Positions 17,904-25,924 of a DNA stretch of 64,000 nucleotides are shown one piece after another. This DNA comes from Runella zeae DSM 19591. GTDB lineage: Bacteria > Bacteroidota > Bacteroidia > Cytophagales > Spirosomataceae. Position 1 is the first letter of the stretch, and every line of letters begins with the position of its first letter. Under the pieces are notes generated by a model. That model saw only the letters and a list, made by a program, of their open reading frames with translations. It was not told the origin of the DNA and searched no databases. The position numbers were made by a program, and so were the translations under genes. The stretch lies in the NCBI RefSeq assembly GCF_000423565.1, contig NZ_KE384036.1, forward strand, positions 186,001-250,000. The letters are read 5' to 3'.

Positions 17904-19229
17904 ATGCTTACCCTACATTGGCCTAAAGCCCTATTGATATTGTTGATAGCTTGTTTTTGCCTTTCCCACCTCAAGGCACAAGATACCGCTTTCGAAACTG
18001 CTACTTTTCACCAAGCACATTTACACCTTACAGATGTAATTGTGACGGATATTCTCAGCCCACCAGTAGCCTCACGGGTATATATGTACGCCCATGTGGC
18101 GGCTTACGAAGCCCTCGTAGCAACTACTCCTTCGGCAGGCTACCTATCACTGGCTGGTCAAATTCGGCAGCTTTCTGCCGTGCCTGTTCCTCCCAAAACT
18201 CTTAACCCAGCAATAGCCTCGCTCGAAGCATTTTTGGTCACGGGCCGTAGTATGATTTTTTCAGAACAAATGTTTGATGAAAAAGTCGCTAAAATCTGGC
18301 TAAGTTTCCAACAGAAAGGGTACAATAGTGCTATCGTAGAAGCGTCCCGCGCCTATGGCCGCCAAGTCGCCGAGCATATTTTGGCTTGGAGTTCGCAAGA
18401 CAATTACAAAGCCACCCGTGCCATGCGTCGCTATGCCCCTATCAAACGTGCAGGGGCGTGGTTGCCTACCCCTCCGGGTTATATGGCTGCTATTGAACCT
18501 TATTGGAACCGCATCCGAACACTCGTACTCGATTCGGCGGCTCAATTCAAACCCCTACCCAATCCCCCTTTCAATACGCAGCCTAGCAGTGATTTTTATA
18601 AATTGGCCAAAGAAGTGCAACAAACGGGAATAAATTTAACACCCGAACAAACCCTCATTGCTAACTTTTGGGATTGTAACCCCTTCTTTCTCAACACCCA
18701 AGGCCACCTTAATTTTGGCACAAAAAAGCTTTCTCCGGGCGGACATTGGTTGTCTATCGCGGGACAAGTAGCTACCCAAAAGCAGGCCGATATGCTCAAA
18801 AGTAGCGCCGCCTATACACTTACTTCGATCGCTTTATTTGAAGGTTTTGTCAGTTGTTGGGACGAAAAATACCGTTCTAATGTCATTCGCCCTGAGACTT
18901 ATATCAACGCCTACATCGACGAAAAATGGCGGCCTTTACTCCAAACACCGCCTTTTCCCGAATATACGAGCGGTCACAGTGTCATTTCGTCGGCGGTAGC
19001 TGTTGTACTAACATCATGGTTTGGAGATAATATCGCGTTTTTGGATGCGACCGAAGTCCCTTATGGCCTTCCCAAGCGTCAGTTTCAATCATTCAATCAA
19101 GCAGCCGAAGAAGCGGCCATTAGTCGCTTATACGGTGGCATTCACTATCGCCCCGCTATCGAAAATGGTCAAAAACAAGGCCAACAAATCGGGGAATATA
19201 TACTAAAGAAATTGAGGATAAGGAAATGA
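17904..19229 (+). CDS. Vanadium-dependent haloperoxidase/PAP2-superfamily protein
   Basis: This 441-aa secreted protein has a signal peptide (LLIACFCLSHLKAQ). The three phosphate/vanadate-binding blocks of the PAP2-haloperoxidase superfamily are intact: K-x6-RP in DEKYRSNVIRP (about residue 322), SGH in EYTSGHSVISS (catalytic His about 358) and SR-x5-H in ISRLYGGIHYRPA (His about 414). A vanadium-loaded version would oxidise halides with peroxide; a phosphate version would be an acid phosphatase. Sequence alone does not decide between them. A GTG at 17892 overlaps the previous stop codon by four bases (GTGA) and could allow coupled translation; the ATG at 17904 is the conservative choice. It is the last gene of the cluster. 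Confidence 0.87.
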   Translation: MLTLHWPKALLILLIACFCLSHLKAQDTAFETATFHQAHLHLTDVIVTDILSPPVASRVYMYAHVAAYEALVATTPSAGYLSLAGQIRQLSAVPVPPKTLNPAIASLEAFLVTGRSMIFSEQMFDEKVAKIWLSFQQKGYNSAIVEASRAYGRQVAEHILAWSSQDNYKATRAMRRYAPIKRAGAWLPTPPGYMAAIEPYWNRIRTLVLDSAAQFKPLPNPPFNTQPSSDFYKLAKEVQQTGINLTPEQTLIANFWDCNPFFLNTQGHLNFGTKKLSPGGHWLSIAGQVATQKQADMLKSSAAYTLTSIALFEGFVSCWDEKYRSNVIRPETYINAYIDEKWRPLLQTPPFPEYTSGHSVISSAVAVVLTSWFGDNIAFLDATEVPYGLPKRQFQSFNQAAEEAAISRLYGGIHYRPAIENGQKQGQQIGEYILKKLRIRK

Positions 19230-19253
19230 AGAGGAATATGAGCTAAGGTTTCT

Positions 19254-19682
19254 TTACCATTTTCTTGTTAAAAGTTGTACTTCAAATTCAGCAGGATTCA
19301 ATATTTGAGCGGTTTTAAAGGGATGATGCTCTAACAAATCTTTATCTCCAGTCACTAAATAATCGGCTTTGGAAAAATGAATAAGATCTAGCAAAAAGTT
19401 ATCTTTAGGATCACGACTGATAAAATGGAGAGGACTGATATCCACTTTTTCGCTGATATTTTCCAGTAATTCTATCAACTCAATCACACTATTTTTCGGG
19501 AAATACTTCTGTAGTTTTTCTCGGCTAGTCACTACTTTAATTTCAGTAAGAAGCTGCTCTGTTATGATAATTGTAATTCGTCTATCTACCACAAACGCTT
19601 TGATATAGCTTAGTCTCTTACCAATCAAAAAGCTAATCCAAACATTAGTGTCAAAAATAACTCTAATGCTTTTGCTTTTCAT
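19254..19682 (-). CDS. PIN-domain toxin of a type II toxin-antitoxin pair
   Basis: This is a putative ribonuclease toxin of 142 aa. The PIN fold is recognised from VIFDTNVWISFL (Asp11), then DPKDNFLLDLIHFSKADYLVTGDKDLL, which supplies the other acidic metal ligands, and the closing AQILNPAEF. This belongs to the branch annotated as putative toxin-antitoxin toxin component, PIN family. It overlaps the upstream antitoxin gene by 20 bases, so translation is probably coupled. PIN toxins cut RNA (tRNA or mRNA); the target here cannot be read from the sequence. It faces the haloperoxidase gene tail to tail. Confidence 0.85.
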   Translation of the reverse strand: MKSKSIRVIFDTNVWISFLIGKRLSYIKAFVVDRRITIIITEQLLTEIKVVTSREKLQKYFPKNSVIELIELLENISEKVDISPLHFISRDPKDNFLLDLIHFSKADYLVTGDKDLLEHHPFKTAQILNPAEFEVQLLTRKW

Positions 19683-19893
19683 ACATTTCTCGTCTCACGT
19701 TTTCAACTTCTTCTTCAATAACCTCTAAATCCAATTCATCAGACTTAAATGTATTCAAAAGTTTAGATAGTTTTGAGTCAATCACTTCTTTCTCTAATTC
19801 CCTACTCAACTGAATTTTTTGTTGTTTAGGCAGCTGTCTCACTAAAGATAAGACTTGCTCAAAAGTAAAATCTATTTGGATTGTCGTTTTCAT
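19663..19893 (-). CDS. Antitoxin partner of the PIN toxin
   Basis: This 76-aa acidic protein starts MKTTIQIDFTFEQVLSLVR, has a helical LPKQQKIQLSRELEKE segment and ends in a Glu-rich tail. The small size, charge and position directly upstream of a PIN toxin with a 20-base overlap mark it as the antitoxin. No classic ribbon-helix-helix or AbrB motif is obvious; the N-terminal strand plus helices may be a divergent DNA-binding part. A longer frame runs up to 19992, but the extra sequence contains the probable promoter, so the ATG at 19893 is chosen. Confidence 0.75.
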   Translation of the reverse strand: MKTTIQIDFTFEQVLSLVRQLPKQQKIQLSRELEKEVIDSKLSKLLNTFKSDELDLEVIEEEVENVRREMYEKQKH

Positions 19894-19917
19894 TGTTTTG
19901 GCATTATTTGTTTTCTC

Positions 19918-19951
19918 CAAATTTATATTTTTTTCACACAACCTCCTCAAA
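19918..19951 (-). promoter_or_regulatory. Putative promoter of the toxin-antitoxin pair
   Basis: On the minus strand, TTTG (19948-19951) and TAAATTTG (19918-19925, an exact TAnnTTTG) are separated by 22 nt. The predicted transcript start is within about 20 bases of the antitoxin ATG. Confidence 0.45.
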
Positions 19952-20022
19952 GTCAAAACGTAAACCTCAGCATCAAACTTATATTTAGGCAAACAATTAT
20001 AGGATAAAAAAAATTTAAATCC

Positions 20023-22563
20023 CTACCCATCTTGGCGCAGCACCTCCAATGGCGAGCGTGACAAAATACCCCAACTATTGACGATTCCGATGATGACCGT
20101 AATGGATGTTACGACCAAAAACACAATAAGTATCGGCAAAAATTGAGGATTGAAAGGGGTTTCAAAACTAAAACGGGCTAAGGCCCAGCTACCAGCTACC
20201 GCCAACAAAATCCCCGTACTAGCCGCCAAAGTTCCCAAGAAAAAATATTCCAAAGCCGTAATCACCAAAATCTGCCGACGGCTTGCTCCAAGGGTCCGTA
20301 AAAGAATACTTTCCCGAATCCGTTGGTATTTGGAAATAAGCACCGATGCAATCAATACTATCAGCCCCGTCAGAATACTAAACCCCGCCATAAAACGAAT
20401 CACAAAACTGATTTTGGTAGATATTTCGTCCAATACCGTAAGAATCAACCCCAAGTCCACCATCGATACATTGGGGAACTGTTGCACCACAGTCTGCTGA
20501 AAACGCGCCGATACCTCATTGTTGGGTACGTGGGTCAATAGCACGTGAAACTGAGGGGCTTCTTCTAATACTCCTTTGGGAAACAACACCAAAAAATTGG
20601 TCTGTACTCCACCCCAATCTATGTCTCGATAGCTCGCTACTACAGTGGTCAAAATCGTACCTTGCACATTGAAAGTAAGGGTATCACCGATATTGATGAC
20701 ATTACGCTCGGCATAGCCATCTTCTATCGAAATTGGCACTACTCCACCAAAATCCTTGACTTCACCTATCCATTTCCCCTTCACGATTTTTTCGCTCGAA
20801 ATAAGCGAATCGCGGAAGGTAACGCGATATTCGCGACTAAAAAGCCCCCGCCAGCGGCGCGTGGTGGTGTCTTTTAAAGCCTCAGTAGAAGTTTGTCCGT
20901 TGAGCTGTTCCAAACGCATCGTCACAATCGGAACCGACTGCAAAACAGACAGTCGCTGCTGTTTTAACAATGCCGTAACGGCTGTTTTTTGAGGACTTTG
21001 AATATCAAAAAGCACCATATTGGGCTGGTCGCCGTCGGTAGAGAGTTTGATACGGTCGAGCAATATCGTTTGGATAAAAATAAGGGTACAAATAAACATC
21101 GTACCTAGTCCTATCGATACCACCAAAATAATGGTTTGATTGTTGGGACGGTACAAATTTGCCAGTCCTTGCCTTGCCAAATAGCCCCAAGCTGAAGGAA
21201 AAAAGCGCCGAACAGCCCACATCAACACAGTCGCCATGGCGGTCAACAACAAAAAAGCAAAGGTTACTCCTACCGTAAAGGCCAGGGCATCGGTCCATTT
21301 TTTCATTTGAAGCCACGTAAACCCAAACACAAAAAGTAAAATAAGGGCATATATGACCCATTTGAGTGGGTCTCTGCTCAAAGTCACGTTCTCAAAAGAT
21401 TCACGCAGTACATTCAGAGGAGAAATGGTGCGAATCGAGATAAGCGACAAAAGCGCAAAGAGATTGGAAATAATCACCCCCAACAAAATCCCTTGTCCAA
21501 TCGACACCCACGAAAGAGAAGTTTCTAATTCAAAGGGCAAAAAGTCTTGCAAAACAGCTGGCAAAAATTGCTGAATAATTGCCCCTAAACTCGCGCCGAG
21601 TAGGGAACCGAGCAGCCCTAGCCCCGAAATCTGAATCAAATAAATCAAAAAAGCCTGCGATGCCTTCACTCCCAAACAGCGTAAAATAGCTATTGAGCTG
21701 ATTTTTTCGCGGATATAAATATGAATAGCACTCGCGACTCCCACGCAGCCCAACAACAACGCAATAAAACCTACCAAACTCAAAAAGCGCGTCAAGTCCC
21801 GGAATGTACGACCCGTATCTTGTTTTTGGCTTTCTACGGTTCGGAAATTATAATCTTCGGCTTCGAGCGTAGGCTCAATTTTTTTGACAAGTTGTTCGAT
21901 ATTGGTTTTAGGCACAAACTTAAAATAATAACGATACACGATTCGGCTTCCTTTTTGGGCAAGCCCTGTTTGAGTAAGATAGGATAATGGAATATAAACC
22001 GAAGGCGCTACTGTAGCCGCAATACCCGTTTGACCGGGGGCTTTGGTAAGAATACCCGCAATCAAAAACGTAACCTCCCCTACCTTGATAGAATCTCCTA
22101 CTTGAGCCTGATACTGAAGCATCAAAGTCTGATCAACAAGGGCGGCTTTTTGATTTCTAAAGCTTTTGGCCGCCGTTGCAGGGGTCGTTTCGAGTTGACC
22201 ATAATAAGGAAAATCGCCCTCCAAAGCCCTTACTTGTGCCAATCGGGTACCTGCATTTTTAGGGAAATAAATCATCGACGCAAAACTCCTTTCTTCTGAC
22301 TGCTGCCCGCCCAATGAATCAATCAACGCCGCTATTTTGGGAGTAGGCGGTGTATTGTCGGATAGTTCAAGGTCGGCACCGAGGAGTTCGGCGGCTTGCC
22401 CATCGATATTTTCTTGGAGATTGTAGCCCAATGAATAAATCGCTACCAGCGCTGCAATACCCAAAACGATAGAAGAAATAAAAAGCAACAATCGAGAATA
22501 ATTGCGGCGACTATCGCGCCAAGCCATTTTGAGAAGCCAACTGAAATTTATTTTTGAATTCAT
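20023..22563 (-). CDS. ybbP: FtsX-like ABC transporter permease (YbbP type)
   Basis: This 846-aa inner-membrane protein has the MacB/FtsX layout twice. The N-terminal helix lies at about residues 21-45 (LLLFISSIVLGIAALVAI), followed by a periplasmic domain, three helices around 260-380, further helices near 400-450, a second periplasmic domain and a final helix set (SFVIRFMAGFSILTGLIVLIAS to the end). The closing motif SPLEVLRQDG and the internal SPLNVLRES are the cytoplasmic coupling segments. With the ATPase gene just upstream and tesA divergent, it matches the ybbA-ybbP transporter linked to the TesA esterase in many bacteria. The substrate is not established; extraction of lipids or hydrophobic compounds from the membrane is the usual proposal. 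Confidence 0.88.
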   Translation of the reverse strand: MNSKINFSWLLKMAWRDSRRNYSRLLLFISSIVLGIAALVAIYSLGYNLQENIDGQAAELLGADLELSDNTPPTPKIAALIDSLGGQQSEERSFASMIYFPKNAGTRLAQVRALEGDFPYYGQLETTPATAAKSFRNQKAALVDQTLMLQYQAQVGDSIKVGEVTFLIAGILTKAPGQTGIAATVAPSVYIPLSYLTQTGLAQKGSRIVYRYYFKFVPKTNIEQLVKKIEPTLEAEDYNFRTVESQKQDTGRTFRDLTRFLSLVGFIALLLGCVGVASAIHIYIREKISSIAILRCLGVKASQAFLIYLIQISGLGLLGSLLGASLGAIIQQFLPAVLQDFLPFELETSLSWVSIGQGILLGVIISNLFALLSLISIRTISPLNVLRESFENVTLSRDPLKWVIYALILLFVFGFTWLQMKKWTDALAFTVGVTFAFLLLTAMATVLMWAVRRFFPSAWGYLARQGLANLYRPNNQTIILVVSIGLGTMFICTLIFIQTILLDRIKLSTDGDQPNMVLFDIQSPQKTAVTALLKQQRLSVLQSVPIVTMRLEQLNGQTSTEALKDTTTRRWRGLFSREYRVTFRDSLISSEKIVKGKWIGEVKDFGGVVPISIEDGYAERNVINIGDTLTFNVQGTILTTVVASYRDIDWGGVQTNFLVLFPKGVLEEAPQFHVLLTHVPNNEVSARFQQTVVQQFPNVSMVDLGLILTVLDEISTKISFVIRFMAGFSILTGLIVLIASVLISKYQRIRESILLRTLGASRRQILVITALEYFFLGTLAASTGILLAVAGSWALARFSFETPFNPQFLPILIVFLVVTSITVIIGIVNSWGILSRSPLEVLRQDG

Positions 22564-22595
22564 GTTAGGTTTTGTGCAGACTTTAAACTTGATTC

Positions 22596-22628
22596 AGACT
22601 TGCCAAGTTTTAAAAACTTAGCAAGTCT
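22596..22628. repeat. 33-bp hairpin repeat (15-3-15 family) inside ybbA-ybbP
   Basis: The arms AGACTTGCCAAGTTT and AAACTTAGCAAGTCT pair at 14 of 15 positions around the loop TAA. A T-rich run follows on the plus strand, opposite to the transcription of the flanking operon. It has the same arm and loop lengths as the hairpins at 48494, 55975, 62446 and 62491. Confidence 0.75.
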
Positions 22629-22634
22629 TTTATT

Positions 22635-23318
22635 TTAAGAAACAACAACATCAGAAACAACTTTCCCACCTTTGATACGTACAATGCGCTGAGTCTTAGC
22701 GGCAAGTTCAAGGTTGTGAGTTACAAGGACTAAGGTCGTTCCGGCTTCTTTGTTTAAGTCAAAAAGTAGTTTCTCTACCTTCTCACTCGTTTCGGCGTCA
22801 AGATTTCCGGTGGGTTCATCCGCAAAAAGAATTTGAGGTTGGTTAGAAAAAGCCCGCGCCAGCGATACCCGCTGCTGTTCACCTCCACTTAGCTGCGTAG
22901 GATAATGATGCCCACGGTCGGCCAAGCCTACTTTATCTAACAAATCCAATGCTCGATTTTTGACGTTTTTTTCACCGCGCAGCTCCAGCGGCACCATTAC
23001 ATTTTCGAGAGCAGTAAGGGTAGGCAACAACTGAAAGTTTTGAAAAATAAAACCTACGTAGCGATTACGAACATCGGCCAATTGGTCTTCGTTGAGGTTG
23101 TTGAGTCTGATTCCGTTGAGTTCTACACTCCCCGAACTCGCTCTATCCAAACCCGCACACAATCCCAACAAGGTAGTTTTACCACTTCCCGAAGGTCCCA
23201 CAATCGACAGTATCGAGCCTGTTTCTACCGAAAAATTGACCTCATCTAACACTTTCAAATCTCGATTGCCGCTGCGATAAACCTTACTAACTTGCTGAAG
23301 TTGGAGTATATTTGCCAT
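22635..23318 (-). CDS. ybbA: ABC transporter ATP-binding protein (YbbA/LolD type)
   Basis: This 227-aa ATPase powers the FtsX-like permease encoded 71 bases downstream. All motifs are present: Walker A GPSGSGKTTLLG (about residues 40-51), Q-loop FIFQNFQLLP, ABC signature LSGGEQQRVSLARAF, Walker B ILFADEPTGNLD and H-loop LVTHNLELA. This is the LolD/MacB/YbbA class of non-exporting mechanotransmission transporters. It is divergent from tesA with about 145 bases between, the same association known from Escherichia coli. Confidence 0.93.
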   Translation of the reverse strand: MANILQLQQVSKVYRSGNRDLKVLDEVNFSVETGSILSIVGPSGSGKTTLLGLCAGLDRASSGSVELNGIRLNNLNEDQLADVRNRYVGFIFQNFQLLPTLTALENVMVPLELRGEKNVKNRALDLLDKVGLADRGHHYPTQLSGGEQQRVSLARAFSNQPQILFADEPTGNLDAETSEKVEKLLFDLNKEAGTTLVLVTHNLELAAKTQRIVRIKGGKVVSDVVVS

Positions 23319-23462
23319 GAACGTTTTTTAGTTTTATTTTGTCAATGCGAAAGAGTTACCTCTTTAATTTGGGAATTAGGCGATTCGTCACCAGTTTTCG
23401 ACTTTTTGATTCTCAATTGCATCCCTTACAAGGTATCAACTTACTGATAAACAAAATACATT

Positions 23463-24158
23463 ATGTCTAAAATAGTTTCAATATTCTTGCTTTATTTTTT
23501 GGTGATGACCGTGTTAGGTTGTAGTAATGGAGAAAAAAGTGCCGAAAATAGCAGTACTCCCTCCCAAAATAAGACAGAGACCCCGTCCCAAAAAACCAAA
23601 AACATCTTGATTTTTGGCAATAGCCTCACCGCCGGCTACGGCCTCGAACCTGCCGAATCGTATCCTTCGCAGCTACAAAACCGCTTAGATTCACTTCACT
23701 TACCCTATAAAATCATCAATGCTGGCTTAAGTGGAGAAACTACCGCCGGAGGTAATAGCCGCTTAGAGTGGGTACTCAAAAATCCCGTTGACATCTTTAT
23801 TTTGGAACTTGGGGGCAACGACGGCTTGCGTGGCATTCCAGCTACCGAAACCCGTAAAAACCTCCAAGCGATGATTGACAAAGTAAAAGCCAAATACCCC
23901 GCCGCCAAAATCATCTTGGCAGGAATGCAAGTACCTCCTAGCATGGGCAAAAAATACGCCGATGAGTTCAAAGTCATTTATCCTGAATTGGCGCAAAAAA
24001 ACGAGATAGCCTTGATTCCATTTTTGCTTGAAAATGTAGGCGGAGAAGTCAAACTCAACCAAAAAGACGGTATTCACCCCAACGCCGAAGGGGCCAAAAT
24101 AGTAGCCGAAAATGTATGGCAAGTGTTGAAGGGGCTATTGGAAGAAAAGGCAAGTTAA
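23463..24158 (+). CDS. tesA: TesA-type GDSL/SGNH esterase lipoprotein
   Basis: This arylesterase/lysophospholipase of the SGNH fold has 231 aa. A lipoprotein signal (LVMTVLGCS, Cys about residue 20) is followed by a Ser/Thr/Gln-rich linker. The catalytic blocks are block I IFGNSLTAGYGLEPAESYP (Ser nucleophile; GNSL replaces the usual GDSL), the oxyanion Gly in NAGLSGETTAGG, block III ELGGNDGLRG and block V DGIHPNAEG (Asp and His). It should hydrolyse short acyl or aryl esters in the periplasm. The divergent ybbA-ybbP transporter points to a shared role in membrane lipid or hydrophobic-compound turnover. Confidence 0.93.
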   Translation: MSKIVSIFLLYFLVMTVLGCSNGEKSAENSSTPSQNKTETPSQKTKNILIFGNSLTAGYGLEPAESYPSQLQNRLDSLHLPYKIINAGLSGETTAGGNSRLEWVLKNPVDIFILELGGNDGLRGIPATETRKNLQAMIDKVKAKYPAAKIILAGMQVPPSMGKKYADEFKVIYPELAQKNEIALIPFLLENVGGEVKLNQKDGIHPNAEGAKIVAENVWQVLKGLLEEKAS

Positions 24159-24205
24159 AAAGTGACGTTTGGTCATAAGTTTGCCGACACGAAGGGACTA
24201 TCTCT

Positions 24206-24254
24206 CACTCGTCCCGACATGATGTGGGGACGCAAACGGCATAAAGTCTCCGAC
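24206..24254 (+). repeat. Partial copy (right end) of the palindromic MITE-like repeat
   Basis: This copy has the hairpin GTCCCGACA-TGA-TGTGGGGAC followed by AACGGCATAAAGTCTCCGAC, the same order as the right half of the copies at 50885 and 51056. It lies in the gap between tesA and the epimerase gene. Confidence 0.7.
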
Positions 24255-24311
24255 TTTCTAAAAACTACTTACCGCTACAAACATCAATGGTTTTTAGGAG
24301 TATTATCTCCC

Positions 24312-25181
24312 CTACTCCAAAGTAACCTCCCAAGTCCTTTCAAAACTCTCCTGAGAAGGAAGTGCTATAATGCCTTCTTTTTGGGTGAGGTCTTGGGTGT
24401 GATTTACCGAATCTGCAATACCACACCACGGCTCAATACACACAAAATCGGCGTTTTTGGCCGCCCAAATCCCCAAATAAGGAAAACCAGCAAAATCAAA
24501 TCGAAGCGAATGCGGAGATTTGGGGGAGTACAACAATACACTTTGGGAACGGTAATTTTTAAACACAAGCGCATCTTCATAAAACAATTCCTTCGATAAA
24601 AACAAATCGCTCGTTTGTTCGGCCAACAACACAGGCTCGGTTTGTATCAGCCCCTCCGAAGTAAGTGGCCATCTTGCCCAATCTTCCGTTTCATCAAAAC
24701 ACAGCGAATAATCCTCATAACTAGCACCTTCGGTCAGAGGGATTTTGAAAGCAGGATGCCCTCCTACCGAAAACCACATCGTATCTTTTCCCGTATTTTC
24801 AACCAAATAACTCACACTCAAACCATTATCTCTTAAAACATACCGAATCCGAAAAGTAAACTCAAAAGGATAAACTGCCAATGTGCTTTCATCATGGGTA
24901 AGCATTAAAGTAACCGAATCATTTTCTTGCTGCTCTACCACAAAGACCTTGTCCCGTGCAAAACCGTGCCTGGGCAACTGATATGCCTGCTGATTGAAGT
25001 AATAGGTATTGTTTTTGAGCCCTCCCACGATTGGAAATAGTACAGGCGAATGTTTTCCCCAAAACGCTGGATTTCCTTCCCACATAAAATCAATTTGAGC
25101 CGATTTCAAAAACAGGCTAGTAAGTTCGGCACCTTTGGGGTTAATTTTGGCTAAAAGAAAATCATTCTGAATCGTAATCAT
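24312..25181 (-). CDS. Aldose 1-epimerase family protein (LacX-like)
   Basis: This 289-aa cytoplasmic protein has the galactose mutarotase fold. It shows the N-terminal IQNDFLLAKINPKGAEL, the PRHGFARDK block with a conserved His/Arg, VGGHPAFKIPL (second His) and the C-terminal CIEPWCGIADSVN with the catalytic Glu. Members interconvert alpha and beta anomers of aldoses or hexose phosphates; the LacX branch is of uncertain substrate. An upstream ATG at 25202 overlaps the predicted -7 promoter element, so the ATG at 25181 is used. It is followed by the MITE-like repeat fragment. Confidence 0.9.
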   Translation of the reverse strand: MITIQNDFLLAKINPKGAELTSLFLKSAQIDFMWEGNPAFWGKHSPVLFPIVGGLKNNTYYFNQQAYQLPRHGFARDKVFVVEQQENDSVTLMLTHDESTLAVYPFEFTFRIRYVLRDNGLSVSYLVENTGKDTMWFSVGGHPAFKIPLTEGASYEDYSLCFDETEDWARWPLTSEGLIQTEPVLLAEQTSDLFLSKELFYEDALVFKNYRSQSVLLYSPKSPHSLRFDFAGFPYLGIWAAKNADFVCIEPWCGIADSVNHTQDLTQKEGIIALPSQESFERTWEVTLE

Positions 25182-25199
25182 GGGAAAATATTTTTGGGA

Positions 25200-25207
25200 C
25201 AAAGGTA
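25200..25207 (-). promoter_or_regulatory. Putative -7 element for the aldose epimerase gene
   Basis: The minus strand reads TACCTTTG, an exact TAnnTTTG, 19 bases before the chosen ATG. No clear -33 TTG is seen. Confidence 0.4.
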
Positions 25208-25253
25208 TGACGATTGAAACGATAGTTACTATCCATCCTGTTTTTTTACTAAA

Positions 25254-25838
25254 CTAAACAGGGTGTAATGCCCACGTACTTGGAGTCAAGCTAAAATCAG
25301 TAAACAAGGCCTCAAAACTTGACGCCAAAGGACTACAAGCATATACTCCAAAATAAACTTCTTCTAAAGGTTGGTGTAAATGAAAAATACGCATTTGATT
25401 GAATTGCTGCCCATTTTCAGAATTTTCAATCAAAAAATCCTGCCCACGCCGCGAAAGACGATACCACATGGTACGTATTTGAGCCGAAATATCGGTAGTG
25501 GCCCAGTCAGAATAACCCAAATTGGTAACCACACTCCCCAAGCGAGCTACTTCTGAATTTTCGTACTCAATAGAAGCTTTAAACCAATTTTCACTGTCTT
25601 GATAAATAATAAGCCCACATTGGTCAAATTGAGTGTGAGAATCAAAAGTGGTTTTGACCGTGAATGAAAAATCATCCTTAATACTTCGCAAAAAAGCAGG
25701 CGCGTTGTCATTTTGAAACCCGTAGTAGGTTCTTTGCCAAAAATCGGTTTTAGGCTGTGTAACCACGCGCAAGCTTTCTGCTTTTATCTCAAAGACGGCG
25801 GGAGGGTTGAGCCACCGAAACATACTAAAATCCATCAT
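25254..25838 (-). CDS. DUF1349 domain protein
   Basis: This 194-aa protein is recognised as DUF1349, a concanavalin-like beta-sandwich family also represented by yeast/bacterial regulation-of-enolase proteins. Supporting segments are the opening FRWLNPPAVFEI, TDFWQRTYYGF, FDQCGLIIYQDSENWFKASIEYEN and VYFGVYACSPLASSFEALFTDF. No signal peptide and no clear catalytic residues are seen. Family members are thought to bind carbohydrate, but the role is unproven. It is transcribed in the same direction as the epimerase gene but separated by a promoter, so the two may be independent. Confidence 0.82.
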   Translation of the reverse strand: MMDFSMFRWLNPPAVFEIKAESLRVVTQPKTDFWQRTYYGFQNDNAPAFLRSIKDDFSFTVKTTFDSHTQFDQCGLIIYQDSENWFKASIEYENSEVARLGSVVTNLGYSDWATTDISAQIRTMWYRLSRRGQDFLIENSENGQQFNQMRIFHLHQPLEEVYFGVYACSPLASSFEALFTDFSLTPSTWALHPV

Positions 25839-25924
25839 AAATGTTTATGCTTTGTTTGGTGCAATATACAGTTTAGTATTTGATTTACTAAATCCACATT
25901 TATTCCTCAACCCACGCTCTTTCA

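Noticed and set aside
24162-24599. Plus-strand open frame overlapping the epimerase
   Set aside because: Most of it is antisense to the well-supported epimerase gene, and its start lies in the repeat fragment; the translation is basic and resembles no family.
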